From Puniceicoccus vermicola (GTDB taxonomy: Bacteria; Verrucomicrobiota; Verrucomicrobiia; Opitutales; Puniceicoccaceae): DNA of 64,000 nucleotides. The DNA is taken from assembly GCF_014230055.1 (NCBI RefSeq), contig NZ_JACHVA010000075.1:1-64000 (forward strand). Direction: 5' to 3'. Shown piece by piece: positions 1-8,058 of this stretch (the stretch's first letter is position 1; each line of letters begins with the position of its first letter). The notes beneath the pieces are model-generated. The model searched no databases, had not been told where the DNA came from, and saw only the letters and a program-made list of their open reading frames with translations. A program made the position numbers and the translations under genes.

Positions 1-2
1 TC

Positions 3-479
3 AGACCTCACAAACTCTGGAAAAGCGAGTATAAGTGGAGTTACTGTTACGGAGCCCTCGATGTCGTCGATGGTGAGAGTGTTTTTTTACAGACACCGAC
101 GGTAAACCTGCAATGGACCGAGCAGTTCCTTCTGCAGATCAAAAAGCAGTTTCCCGGGCACGAACACATCGTCGTTTGGGATGGGGCTGGTTTTCATCCG
201 CAGTGCAGCTCCCACGAACGGGTTCCGGAGGGGATCTATCCGGTGGCTTTGCCACCTTACAGCCCCGAACTCAATCCGATCGAGAAACTCTGGGACCTAA
301 TCCAGGACCATACCTCCAATAGACTCTGGCCCACGATCGAAAGACTCGACCAAGTGGTCGCAATGCACCTGAATGATTGGATCGCCGATCCCATCCAAGT
401 CATACGCCTTGTCGGAAACGGCTGGATACGGGCTTCAGCAAACGGTTCTGCCGCAATATTAAATATCAAACCTTTTTAG
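3..479 (+). CDS. IS630-type transposase, C-terminal part (5' end outside window)
   Basis: The frame is open from the window edge to the TAG at 477-479, so this is one uninterrupted 3' portion of a gene. It carries the DDE-superfamily landmarks of IS630/Tc1-mariner transposases: a VVWDGAGFHP block around nt 171-200 (second catalytic Asp) and a PPYSPELNPIEKLW block around nt 252-293 (catalytic Glu). About 158 residues are visible. The protein would cut and join DNA at TA targets (family knowledge). Its 3' end runs directly into a candidate terminal inverted repeat at 472-490 that resembles the ends of three short elements elsewhere in the window. Whether the upstream half is intact cannot be seen. 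Confidence 0.88.
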   Translation, partial: RPHKLWKSEYKWSYCYGALDVVDGESVFLQTPTVNLQWTEQFLLQIKKQFPGHEHIVVWDGAGFHPQCSSHERVPEGIYPVALPPYSPELNPIEKLWDLIQDHTSNRLWPTIERLDQVVAMHLNDWIADPIQVIRLVGNGWIRASANGSAAILNIKPF

Positions 480-490
480 ATTAGGTATAA
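472..490 (+). repeat. Candidate right terminal inverted repeat of the IS630-type element
   Basis: The sequence CTTTTTAGATTAGGTATAA overlaps the transposase stop codon. It matches the right ends of the MITE-like elements (CTTCCTAAATTCGGTATTA) at 14 of 19 positions by eye. The left end of the insertion sequence lies outside the window, so the inverted repeat itself cannot be verified. Confidence 0.45.
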
Positions 491-648
491 CCTACAAGCA
501 ACCCTTCTCGGTGAAGAGGCCGTCCGTTTACCGATCTATTGCCGGACAGCCATAGCTGCCCTTACTCGAGCAATGGAACGGAACTATCATGCCGCCTCAG
601 AGATTCTGAGTCGCTTGAGGTTACGGATGTTGACGTCCTGTGGCTCGA
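480..648. other. Short intergenic stretch
   Basis: Lies between the transposase and the convergent secreted protein gene. No ORF, tRNA or obvious terminator hairpin with a T tract was recognised. Confidence 0.5.
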
Positions 649-3600
649 CTAGTCAGCAATCCCGATCACGCCCCAATTTTTCGGGTTGAGTTTCGCTTCC
701 GAGGGCACATCGGACACCATACCGGTGTTCTTGTCGTGCCAGTAGAGGCGGGAAACTCGGTTGGTGCCGGACGGGTCTGAGAAGATGACTCCGACGATCC
801 CAGTGAGATCCTGATCCAGGGATGGGTCGATTCCGAGGTCTTTCAAAGGCACCCTGAGGAGAACACTGTATCCTAGCATTCCTTGGTTTACGGATACTTT
901 TGCGTCTTTAAGAATCTTAACCACGTCAAATTCCTGGGCGTTGCCGGGATTGTTACTGACGACGTAGGTCATCGGATTCTGCGGGTTTTCGGCCTCTTTC
1001 TGCCAGTAGATCACGGTGTTCTTGCCATCGATCGGAGCGACAAGAAGGCGAATGGGGCCACGCCCTGGTACGTCCAGCTGGAGGTCGACCGCATCGCCTC
1101 CGATAAAGGCATGAGTGAATTGCTTTTCACCATTCTTCCACGGATTTGTATCGTTGACCTGCCAGACGACGGCGAGATCTTGGTTGTCGCGGGCCAGTGC
1201 GGCTCGGAACCAGCGGGTCGGATCGCCCGCCTCCTGGACTCGGAAAGTTTCGGCCCCCGTGATCAGTGAATCGTTCGACCGGGTGTCGGCTTCCGGGGCG
1301 GATTGAGGGAGTTTGCGAACTTTGGCGATCTGAAGGGCTTCCGGCTCCACGTTTCCTTCTGCGGCTCGTTTCTCGGCCAGAGCAATGCCTTTGAAGATCT
1401 GCTCTTCGTTGACGGAGATGGTTTTCACTTCCTTCTCGATCGTCTCACTGCCGAGGAGCTCCATGATGCGGTAGGACGAGCCTCCCGGTTGTAGAAGAAT
1501 ACGATCGTTTTCATCCCTCCAGATGAATCCGCCGAAGGATTCACCGCCAAGATAGGTTTCGTCGAGGGTGACATCACCCTTAATATCCTGAAACAGGTTC
1601 GAGAGAAAGAGTCCATCCATTGTCATGAGAAACCACTCTCCCCGATCTCCGCCGATGGCCGTGACGCTGCCGACTTCGGGAACATCCTCCACGACCCCGT
1701 TGGTGCGGAATGGGGCGATGAGGAGGCCCCGGCTGGCTGCTGGTGCGTCGTGGCGACCATAGGGATTTGGATAGCTGCCGGTCTTTCCATCGACCGTCGA
1801 GTAATTGATCCCGTCGGAGAGATTTCCCTCCAAGTCCATAACGATGGTGCCCGAACGGCTGGACCGGAAATCCGGGTCGAAATGATTTTCCGGAATCTCC
1901 GGTTGGTTTAAGTCATAGACCGGAACACCACCCTCGGTGAATTCTTGAACACGGAAGACCTGTTGGTCGGGCGTGATGAAGGTCATGTCTGGACGCATCC
2001 ATCCATTACTCCAGTAGTGAAGACGGGCTTCGAAACCCTCGACCACTTCGCCCGGATCCTGCTCACCGTTTTCGTTGAGGTCGGTCCAGATCTTGCCGGG
2101 TTCACGGTCATCGCCTCGCCCCGAGGGATAGTCGATGCGAACAACGGGGGTGAAGACTCCCTCGTCGTTTCTCTTGGCAATAATTACGTATCTCTGCTTG
2201 TTGTATCCAGGAACGGATACCGCGTACTCGTAGCCGTTGAACTCGTAGACCAGACCGCGAGTCTTAGCGAGAGCCGGATGGAAGAAAAGAGGTTGTTCCT
2301 GAGTAGGACGATTCTCGATATCCGGATCGGGATCGAGCTGGAACTCCACTCCGTGGGCAATGAAGCGGTTCGAGTCGTAGGTCAGGGGAAATCCGGCCAT
2401 GGCCCCGTAGTCGGCGGCGCCCCAGAACTGTGCGATGAGTTCGCCGTCAGGAGTCCAATGGGTGATGCGGCGGCAGGTGCCGGAGGCTTCGGCTAGCCAG
2501 AGATTGCCATCGGAGTCGAAGTCTAGACCGAGAGGGCGGATAAGATCCTCTTGCACGAATTCACCGGCTGGGCGTTTCCCATCCTTAGCCTCATAGGGCG
2601 AGCCGATGGTTTGTACGAGGTCTCCTTGGGGGTTGAATAAGAATACCTGGTTGGTTGCTTGATCGCTGATGGCATAAGTTGATCCATCCTGGCTCAAAGC
2701 GAACCGAACCGGGTCTTGCAGTTTATCGCTTTGAAAAACGACCTCAGTGGGCTTCCCTTCTTCGTTGAGCACGCGGATGGAGCCGTCCTCGAAGAGTCCG
2801 CGCAGAACTCCATTGCGATCATCCACGGCGATGAGTCCAGGGGCTTCGAATTGGCCTTCCAACGCCCCGGTCGATGCGTCGAGTCGGTAAAAGCTGTTGC
2901 CACGAATGAATACGAAGACCTGATCGCCGATTACCGCGATGGTCCCGTCTTTGACCTCCTCGTTCTCAATGGGAAGGACAGAGTTCGGGCTCTTGTCGTC
3001 ATTTTCAAACAGAACAAGATCCCCGGTTTCCAAATTGTAGCGACGAATGACAGTCTGCTTGATCCAGCTGTCGCGGGAAAAGGCGTAAGCGTATTTCTCG
3101 TCGAGGGTGACATCGATCAGTTCATAGGAGTCGTTCCACTGGATTAGGCCATCGGAAGTGATGTTCATTAAACCGGAAGATCCCTCTGTGCCGGTAAAGC
3201 CGAGAAGAATGGTGTCGCCCCTTGTCGCAGCGGTAGTCGGGTAGCCGTGGTTGCTGCCCCAGATTTTATGGCCGGTATCAGTCGGCCACGGTGGAGTGGC
3301 GGCATTGTAGACACTATTGAGGATTTGGAGTTCGAATGGTTCGTGGTCGACGATGGTGACCGTATATTCACCGGGTGCGACAGGGTTGCCCTGGTCGTCG
3401 AGGCCGTCCCAAAAATCAGTGTTTTCCCCAGCTTCGCGCGGGAACTGTCCGAAGAGGTTTCGCACTCGCTCGCCGTTGGCGTTGTCGATGGCGATGGTCA
3501 CCTCTCCCTCCTTCTCCAGAGTATATTGGATCGGAATGGAGCCTTCGGTCTCGTAGTTGACGAACATCTTAAGACGCTCGGCTTGAAGTTCCTCTTGGGC

Positions 3601-4434
3601 TCTGGCAATTGCCAGGTCACCCTCTTCGCTGATCACAGCCCGGCCCCATCCGTCGCGAGCCCGGAAGAAGAAGATACGGTTGACCTGATCATTCTTTAGA
3701 TTGTCCGCCAAGCGGTGAGAAAGCTTCGTCCCGTCGCTATTGCCCCACATCGCTTCGATGCCAAACTTGAACTCTTCCCCGGGTTCAAGCGGTTCGCCGC
3801 TGGTACGAAGATAAGACCAGGGCCAGAAGGCTTCCATGTTGTAGCCTTCTCCATCCTCCCATTCCTGAAAGGCGATCTCGCCCCCAAATTTCTCCATTGT
3901 TGTACCATACTTTTCCAATTGGTCCGGACGGTCGGGGCCGGTGCCGTCGTAGGGAGGCTTGGATTTAAATCCGCCATGCTTGACGATCATGTAGGGCGTT
4001 TCCTCCGGAGTGGAATAGAAGAGATTGATATGCATCTGGTGCTCATCCTCTTCGCCATCCTCAAAGATGACGCGGGTCTGCATCGCGTCGGACCGCCAGC
4101 TTTGCATGAAGTCTTTACCGCGGGTTCCATTCTGCAGAGATGAAATGTCATGGAAACGACCGAGTAAGTAGATTCCTTTCTCGTCCCACATCAGTGAGGT
4201 CCAGACCGAGTATTTGCCGACGAGGGTGGGATCGTTGTAGCTCCAGATGCTTGCGGAAAGATCCCAGTCGCTTGTCTCTCCGTCGATCACCACTTCTCCC
4301 GGCGCGGGAACGACGGTGATCTCACGGTTGTTGGATGTTGGGTTACTCGCGTCGCCTTGAGCAGGGAGGCTTGAAGCGAAGAATATGCCTGAGGCTGAGA
4401 GGAGTAGCAGGGCTGCTTTTCGATAGACGGTCAT
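649..4434 (-). CDS. Large secreted CBM9-like / FlgD-like Ig / beta-propeller protein
   Basis: 1261 residues with a classical signal peptide (basic start, LLLLSASGIFFASS core, cleavage near ALPAQG-like residues about 26). After it comes a CBM9-like/DOMON-type beta-sandwich (VVIDGETSDWDLSASIW, about 48-260), then a FlgD-like Ig repeat (about 300-370, with the typical WDGLDDQGNPVAPGEYTVTI ending), then a long NHL/YVTN-like propeller region (about 380-1020), and a second CBM9-like sandwich at the C-terminus (about 1100-1255). It is probably exported and binds carbohydrate or another surface ligand; no catalytic motif was recognised. It lies 85 bp downstream of two Gfo/Idh/MocA oxidoreductases on the same strand, which suggests one carbohydrate-related cluster. 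The exact function is unknown. Confidence 0.85.
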   Translation of the reverse strand: MTVYRKAALLLLSASGIFFASSLPAQGDASNPTSNNREITVVPAPGEVVIDGETSDWDLSASIWSYNDPTLVGKYSVWTSLMWDEKGIYLLGRFHDISSLQNGTRGKDFMQSWRSDAMQTRVIFEDGEEDEHQMHINLFYSTPEETPYMIVKHGGFKSKPPYDGTGPDRPDQLEKYGTTMEKFGGEIAFQEWEDGEGYNMEAFWPWSYLRTSGEPLEPGEEFKFGIEAMWGNSDGTKLSHRLADNLKNDQVNRIFFFRARDGWGRAVISEEGDLAIARAQEELQAERLKMFVNYETEGSIPIQYTLEKEGEVTIAIDNANGERVRNLFGQFPREAGENTDFWDGLDDQGNPVAPGEYTVTIVDHEPFELQILNSVYNAATPPWPTDTGHKIWGSNHGYPTTAATRGDTILLGFTGTEGSSGLMNITSDGLIQWNDSYELIDVTLDEKYAYAFSRDSWIKQTVIRRYNLETGDLVLFENDDKSPNSVLPIENEEVKDGTIAVIGDQVFVFIRGNSFYRLDASTGALEGQFEAPGLIAVDDRNGVLRGLFEDGSIRVLNEEGKPTEVVFQSDKLQDPVRFALSQDGSTYAISDQATNQVFLFNPQGDLVQTIGSPYEAKDGKRPAGEFVQEDLIRPLGLDFDSDGNLWLAEASGTCRRITHWTPDGELIAQFWGAADYGAMAGFPLTYDSNRFIAHGVEFQLDPDPDIENRPTQEQPLFFHPALAKTRGLVYEFNGYEYAVSVPGYNKQRYVIIAKRNDEGVFTPVVRIDYPSGRGDDREPGKIWTDLNENGEQDPGEVVEGFEARLHYWSNGWMRPDMTFITPDQQVFRVQEFTEGGVPVYDLNQPEIPENHFDPDFRSSRSGTIVMDLEGNLSDGINYSTVDGKTGSYPNPYGRHDAPAASRGLLIAPFRTNGVVEDVPEVGSVTAIGGDRGEWFLMTMDGLFLSNLFQDIKGDVTLDETYLGGESFGGFIWRDENDRILLQPGGSSYRIMELLGSETIEKEVKTISVNEEQIFKGIALAEKRAAEGNVEPEALQIAKVRKLPQSAPEADTRSNDSLITGAETFRVQEAGDPTRWFRAALARDNQDLAVVWQVNDTNPWKNGEKQFTHAFIGGDAVDLQLDVPGRGPIRLLVAPIDGKNTVIYWQKEAENPQNPMTYVVSNNPGNAQEFDVVKILKDAKVSVNQGMLGYSVLLRVPLKDLGIDPSLDQDLTGIVGVIFSDPSGTNRVSRLYWHDKNTGMVSDVPSEAKLNPKNWGVIGIAD

Positions 4435-4519
4435 AATTGCTGTTTGTGGGTGAGATTCGATGGATTACGGATTTTGGAAAGATGAATGAAAAAGCTGTGA
4501 AGGGGAAAAGTGACGCGGG

Positions 4520-5473
4520 CTATACGGTCGACTTGGCTCGGATGACCCAGCGGGTCGGGGAGAGCTCTGACTCGAGCGTGATCGGCATCTGGCCTTGCCC
4601 CAGGCAATCGCGCAGCACCATGCTCAGCCAGTCTTCGGAGAGTTTCTCTGTGTCGAGGGGACCATGATCCTGATCGCCGATGACGAGACGAGTGATCTCC
4701 CCGCCGGAGCGAGATTCGACGTATCCCTGGGTCCCCAGGATTTTCAGGCCTTCCTCCCCCCAGACGCCGGAGCCGGGTTGGTTCAAATAGTTACAGCTGA
4801 CCGTGGCGACCCCGCCGTTGGTGAGTCGGGCGATGATTGAGCTAGCCATTTGCAGTCCTCCGCCAGTGATCGGATTGCCTAGGCCGGTTTCAATCGCCTG
4901 AATCGATTGAATGGGCGTGCCTGCCACGTGCTCGATAAAGCGAAGGGCATGGATCCCGTTCTGACAAATCAAACCGCCGTCGAGTTCTTCGTCCTGTGCA
5001 CGCTCAGGGTAGTAGGGGTAGGACTTTTCCGAGATGACCTGTACTACCTCGCCGATTCGGCCGCTCAGAACCACATCGCGCATGGCGAGGTAAGGCTGGC
5101 CGAAGGCGGTGCCGGCCATTTCGTGAAAGATTTTGCCTGTTCTGTGAGCAGCAGCGAGGATCGCATCCAGTTCGTCTTCGGTCAGTGCGCAGGGTTTCTC
5201 TGCATAGACATGCTTGCCTGCTTCGAGGGCCTCAATAGCGTGCTGGGCCTGATCCGATCGGCGGGGCGAGCAGAGACAGACGAGGTCGATTGACCTGTTC
5301 GCCAGCATGGCCTCAAGTGAATCGTATTCCTGAATCTGATGTTCCTCTTTGAGTGTGTTTGGAAGTTTCTCGCGGGGGAATTCAGCGATGGCGATCAGTT
5401 CAGCCAGCGGATGCTCGACCAGATTGTTGTGAATCTGGTGCCCGTTGATTCCGTAGAGTCCGATTCGTAACAT
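4520..5473 (-). CDS. Gfo/Idh/MocA family NAD(P)-dependent oxidoreductase
   Basis: 317 residues. The N-terminus MLRIGLYGINGHQIHNNL is a Rossmann nucleotide-binding strand-loop-helix. AGKHVYAEKPCALTEDELD (about 88-106) is the family's conserved EKP block, which places the catalytic lysine region. The C-terminal half is the beta-sheet substrate domain. Members oxidise or reduce sugars and sugar-like substrates in the cytoplasm. It begins 7 bp after the stop of a second family member, so the two are almost certainly cotranscribed. The likely role is stepwise redox conversion of one unusual sugar, but the substrate cannot be read from sequence. Confidence 0.9.
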   Translation of the reverse strand: MLRIGLYGINGHQIHNNLVEHPLAELIAIAEFPREKLPNTLKEEHQIQEYDSLEAMLANRSIDLVCLCSPRRSDQAQHAIEALEAGKHVYAEKPCALTEDELDAILAAAHRTGKIFHEMAGTAFGQPYLAMRDVVLSGRIGEVVQVISEKSYPYYPERAQDEELDGGLICQNGIHALRFIEHVAGTPIQSIQAIETGLGNPITGGGLQMASSIIARLTNGGVATVSCNYLNQPGSGVWGEEGLKILGTQGYVESRSGGEITRLVIGDQDHGPLDTEKLSEDWLSMVLRDCLGQGQMPITLESELSPTRWVIRAKSTV

Positions 5474-5480
5474 AATTCAA

Positions 5481-6524
5481 CTAATGTTTGACCTTCTCCA
5501 CTTGGCTGCTGTTTTGGGCGCGGATCATGGCTTCGATGACTTGCACGCCATGCACGATGGCGTCGGCCGGCGTGCTGGTGATGTCGCGCGTGCGCACGGC
5601 TTCGCAGAAGTCGGACCAAGCGTATTGGCCACTGCCGCCGGGTTGACGCCATTCGTGGGTTGTCTGCTGGTTGTCGGCGTCTACAGTGACCAAGCGCAAG
5701 TGAGACTCCTGCATAGCGGTGCCGAAGTCCTGAATATCGCAGTTACGATAGATGCTGCCGTTCTCGTAGTGGAGGATGAGCGAGTTGCCGTAGTGCTGGC
5801 CGTTTTTGACGCAGAAGCTGGCGTAGATATTGCCGATCGCGCCGTTTTCGAAGGTCATGGAGAGGTTGGCGTTATCCATGGTCGGTCGCTTGGTGAAGAC
5901 CCGAGTGCCGAGCACCTGCAGAGATTCGATGCCTCCCGCGATACGGACCATGTCGTTGATTAGGTAGATGCCGAGGCGAAATATCGGGGCGACCGGGCAT
6001 CGCTCCGGGTCGTCCAACCAACTGCCATCAGCTTCCTCGCGGTAGGAGGCGGTGGCCTCTCCGCCGAAATAGACCAGTTTACCCAAGTTGCATTTTTGCT
6101 CCCAGGCATGGATCTGCTCCATGAAAGCGTTCGGCTTGGGGGTAGGGGAGTTGAGATGGATAATTCGTCCGATCGATTTGGCCTCGTCCAGAACGGCTTT
6201 GGTCGCCTCTGGATCCAGCTCAAACGGTTTTGTGGTTATCACGTCCTTCCCCGAACGGATGATGTGACTCAGCAAGCCGGCCCGTCCCTTGGGGCCCGTA
6301 TAGAGGCCTACAACATCGATATCCGGGTCGGCTAGTAGCTCGTCCATGTCGGTATAGCCTTTCACGGAATACTGTTCGGAGTATTGTTGAACCTTTGCGG
6401 CATCGAGATCGCAAACCGCCCCGAGAGAAAGATGCTGGGAGGCTGAGCCTGAATCGAGGTCTGATAAAATATGACGACCAAAATTGAGGCCGATGATTCC
6501 TATTCTGAGGCGTCCTGATTGCAT
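5481..6524 (-). CDS. Gfo/Idh/MocA family NAD(P)-dependent oxidoreductase
   Basis: I place the start at ATG 6524 (MQSGRLRIGIIGLNFG), because the Rossmann motif GLNFGRHI must sit near the N-terminus and the in-frame upstream extension looks non-homologous. The result is 347 residues. The family block appears as GKDVITTKPFELDPEATKAVLDEA, where TKP replaces the usual EKP but the lysine is kept. The C-terminal substrate domain has regularly spaced beta strands. It is the first gene of the pair with the oxidoreductase at 4520-5473. No Shine-Dalgarno is obvious before the chosen start. Substrate unknown; family assignment is firm. Confidence 0.87.
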   Translation of the reverse strand: MQSGRLRIGIIGLNFGRHILSDLDSGSASQHLSLGAVCDLDAAKVQQYSEQYSVKGYTDMDELLADPDIDVVGLYTGPKGRAGLLSHIIRSGKDVITTKPFELDPEATKAVLDEAKSIGRIIHLNSPTPKPNAFMEQIHAWEQKCNLGKLVYFGGEATASYREEADGSWLDDPERCPVAPIFRLGIYLINDMVRIAGGIESLQVLGTRVFTKRPTMDNANLSMTFENGAIGNIYASFCVKNGQHYGNSLILHYENGSIYRNCDIQDFGTAMQESHLRLVTVDADNQQTTHEWRQPGGSGQYAWSDFCEAVRTRDITSTPADAIVHGVQVIEAMIRAQNSSQVEKVKH

Positions 6525-6809
6525 GAAATAAAAAAAAGTGGTCCCGGAGCCTCTCGAATCTGTGAAAAAAGGAGTCGAAAAGGATAGGGGCAGTTTTCTT
6601 GTAGCACGACATACTTCGTGGTGGAAATACATACACTTTGAATACGATTGGTGGATGGAGGTCCCAACGTCGGAAAGACCCTATCAGAAGCGTGCTCGTT
6701 CGCCCGCTGGCTCCCTGTTTACTGGAGGTCGAATTTCTGAAGGCGAATCGAAAGAACCCGAGATTCTAGGGAGAGTTCTTCGCCCGATGTTTTCGCTTCG
6801 CTCCGATGC
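6525..6809. other. Intergenic region upstream of the oxidoreductase pair
   Basis: Holds the presumed promoter of the minus-strand oxidoreductase operon. ORFs here have no recognisable protein features. No clear operator palindrome was seen. Confidence 0.4.
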
Positions 6810-7150
6810 CTAAGGTTGCGAGAGAGCTTTGAGCTTTAGAAAGCGGTGGCCATCGGGTCCCTTACTGATCGAGGCGATGGTTTCTTCGTCGTCGTAAGAA
6901 TATTCGAATCCATGGTTATCCCAGTGGGATAAGTCGTCGGACCAGAGTGGTTGATATTGAACGGAGTCGCGCAGCGGTTGGTAGCGCAGGTGGATCATGG
7001 TCGGTTCCACGTCGATCTGTGGTAGGACCGTGATGTCGAATGCCTGCGCGTGTGGGGTGAGGGAGAACTCCACGATAATCTTTACCCCGTTCTCGTTGTC
7101 GTCGGCGTCTTCGTCGGATTCGCTACCGGAAAGTTCCTTTTCCTCGACCC
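6810..7150 (-). pseudogene. C-terminal remnant of a secreted protein
   Basis: The minus-strand frame ends in a peptide with real-looking composition: a strand-rich tail containing QYQPLWSDDLSHWDNHGFEY and ending GPDGHRFLKLKALSQP. Such ends are typical of extracellular beta-sandwich proteins in this lineage (inference). Upstream of about 7150 the frame is antisense to the decayed GH52 copy, so the N-terminal part of the original gene has been lost at that junction. No signal peptide or start belonging to it remains. Confidence 0.5.
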
Positions 7151-7690
7151 AGTGGGGCGGAATGGGACAGTTGCTGTCCGGACCGGCGGATCGGGATGTC
7201 TTTGCCAGCATCCGGCGGTTGGGAGCCGAGAGTGAAACGGATGGGAAATGGCAATTGTTGCCGTTTTATGTAGAGCTGTAGGTGGCGACTACGGCTGCTT
7301 ATACCGGTGAGTTTGCCGAGGAAGTGGCGGTCGACGAGGATGCGCCGGTCATGTTAGACGCGGACGAAGTGAAGCGCGAGCTTCGCTGGGCCAATGACAT
7401 CTGGCCGAATGACGGCTTTCAATTGAAAATCTATTCGCCTTTTGGGATGACGGAATCGCCGTAGACTCTGTCTGATCAAACGGCATACCGGCTATCAATT
7501 GCGGACCCTCGAAGAGACGGTACCAGATTTGGTCGGTTTTGCATTGGGCCGATAGATGGGGTTTGCCGCGTATCCTAAGTCGATTGAGCGTCGTCTCCAG
7601 GCTCTGTGTATCTTTTCTCCGAAGACGTGAACGCATCACCGGGGCTGCACTTGCTCGGTTCGGGGATGGGTGTCGTAGGAATTTTTGGGA
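7150..7690 (+). pseudogene. Decayed GH52 beta-xylosidase paralogue
   Basis: The nucleotide sequence is clearly homologous to the first part of the intact GH52 gene at 8059. Positions 7153-7455 match about 8140-8445, for example PVMLDADEVKRELRWA in both. After about 7463 the copy jumps to sequence matching about 8568 onwards, an internal deletion of roughly 100 bp, and the similarity fades near 7690. Two in-frame stops interrupt it: TAG where the functional gene has a GAT codon (about 7279-7281), and TAG at 7462-7464. The first about 27 codons are missing, and so is everything containing the catalytic residues. It cannot make an active enzyme. Confidence 0.85.
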
Positions 7691-8058
7691 GAGGGAGTCT
7701 CGTTTGGGATCTAAATCGTCACCGGTACTTATTGTGGCACCCGTGTCGAACGAATCGTTGATGAACCCTTTGGCACTTAGGTATCCACCTGGGAGAATTG
7801 GGCAGCAGCAAAGAGAGAAACAGGCTTCAAGTAGTGCGTGGCTTATTCAGGATTGTGTTAGGGGATATGCTCTATTTTCATGTGTTACTTGTGGTAACTT
7901 CCAAACGGAATTTGTAGAGTTTGGTATTCTGGCCTTCTGAGATCGCTTCCTAGAACTGAATCTAACTGTTTCAACCCGTGTTTTGCTTTGTTGTTGATAT
8001 ATTGTTGTAAATCAATATAAATAGGACAGTATTCAGTTCTGCTGCATTTCGTTTTATT
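7691..8058. other. Intergenic region, probable GH52 promoter
   Basis: About 370 bp without a convincing gene. The last 100 bp are AT-rich (about 7985-8030) and presumably hold the promoter of the GH52 gene. No strong Shine-Dalgarno precedes ATG 8059 and no shared operator palindrome was found. Confidence 0.4.

Noticed and set aside
113-479. Possible frameshift in the IS630 transposase, because two overlapping ORFs begin inside it
   Set aside because: Reading from position 3 gives a single open frame with all motifs; the other ORF is in a different frame and meaningless.
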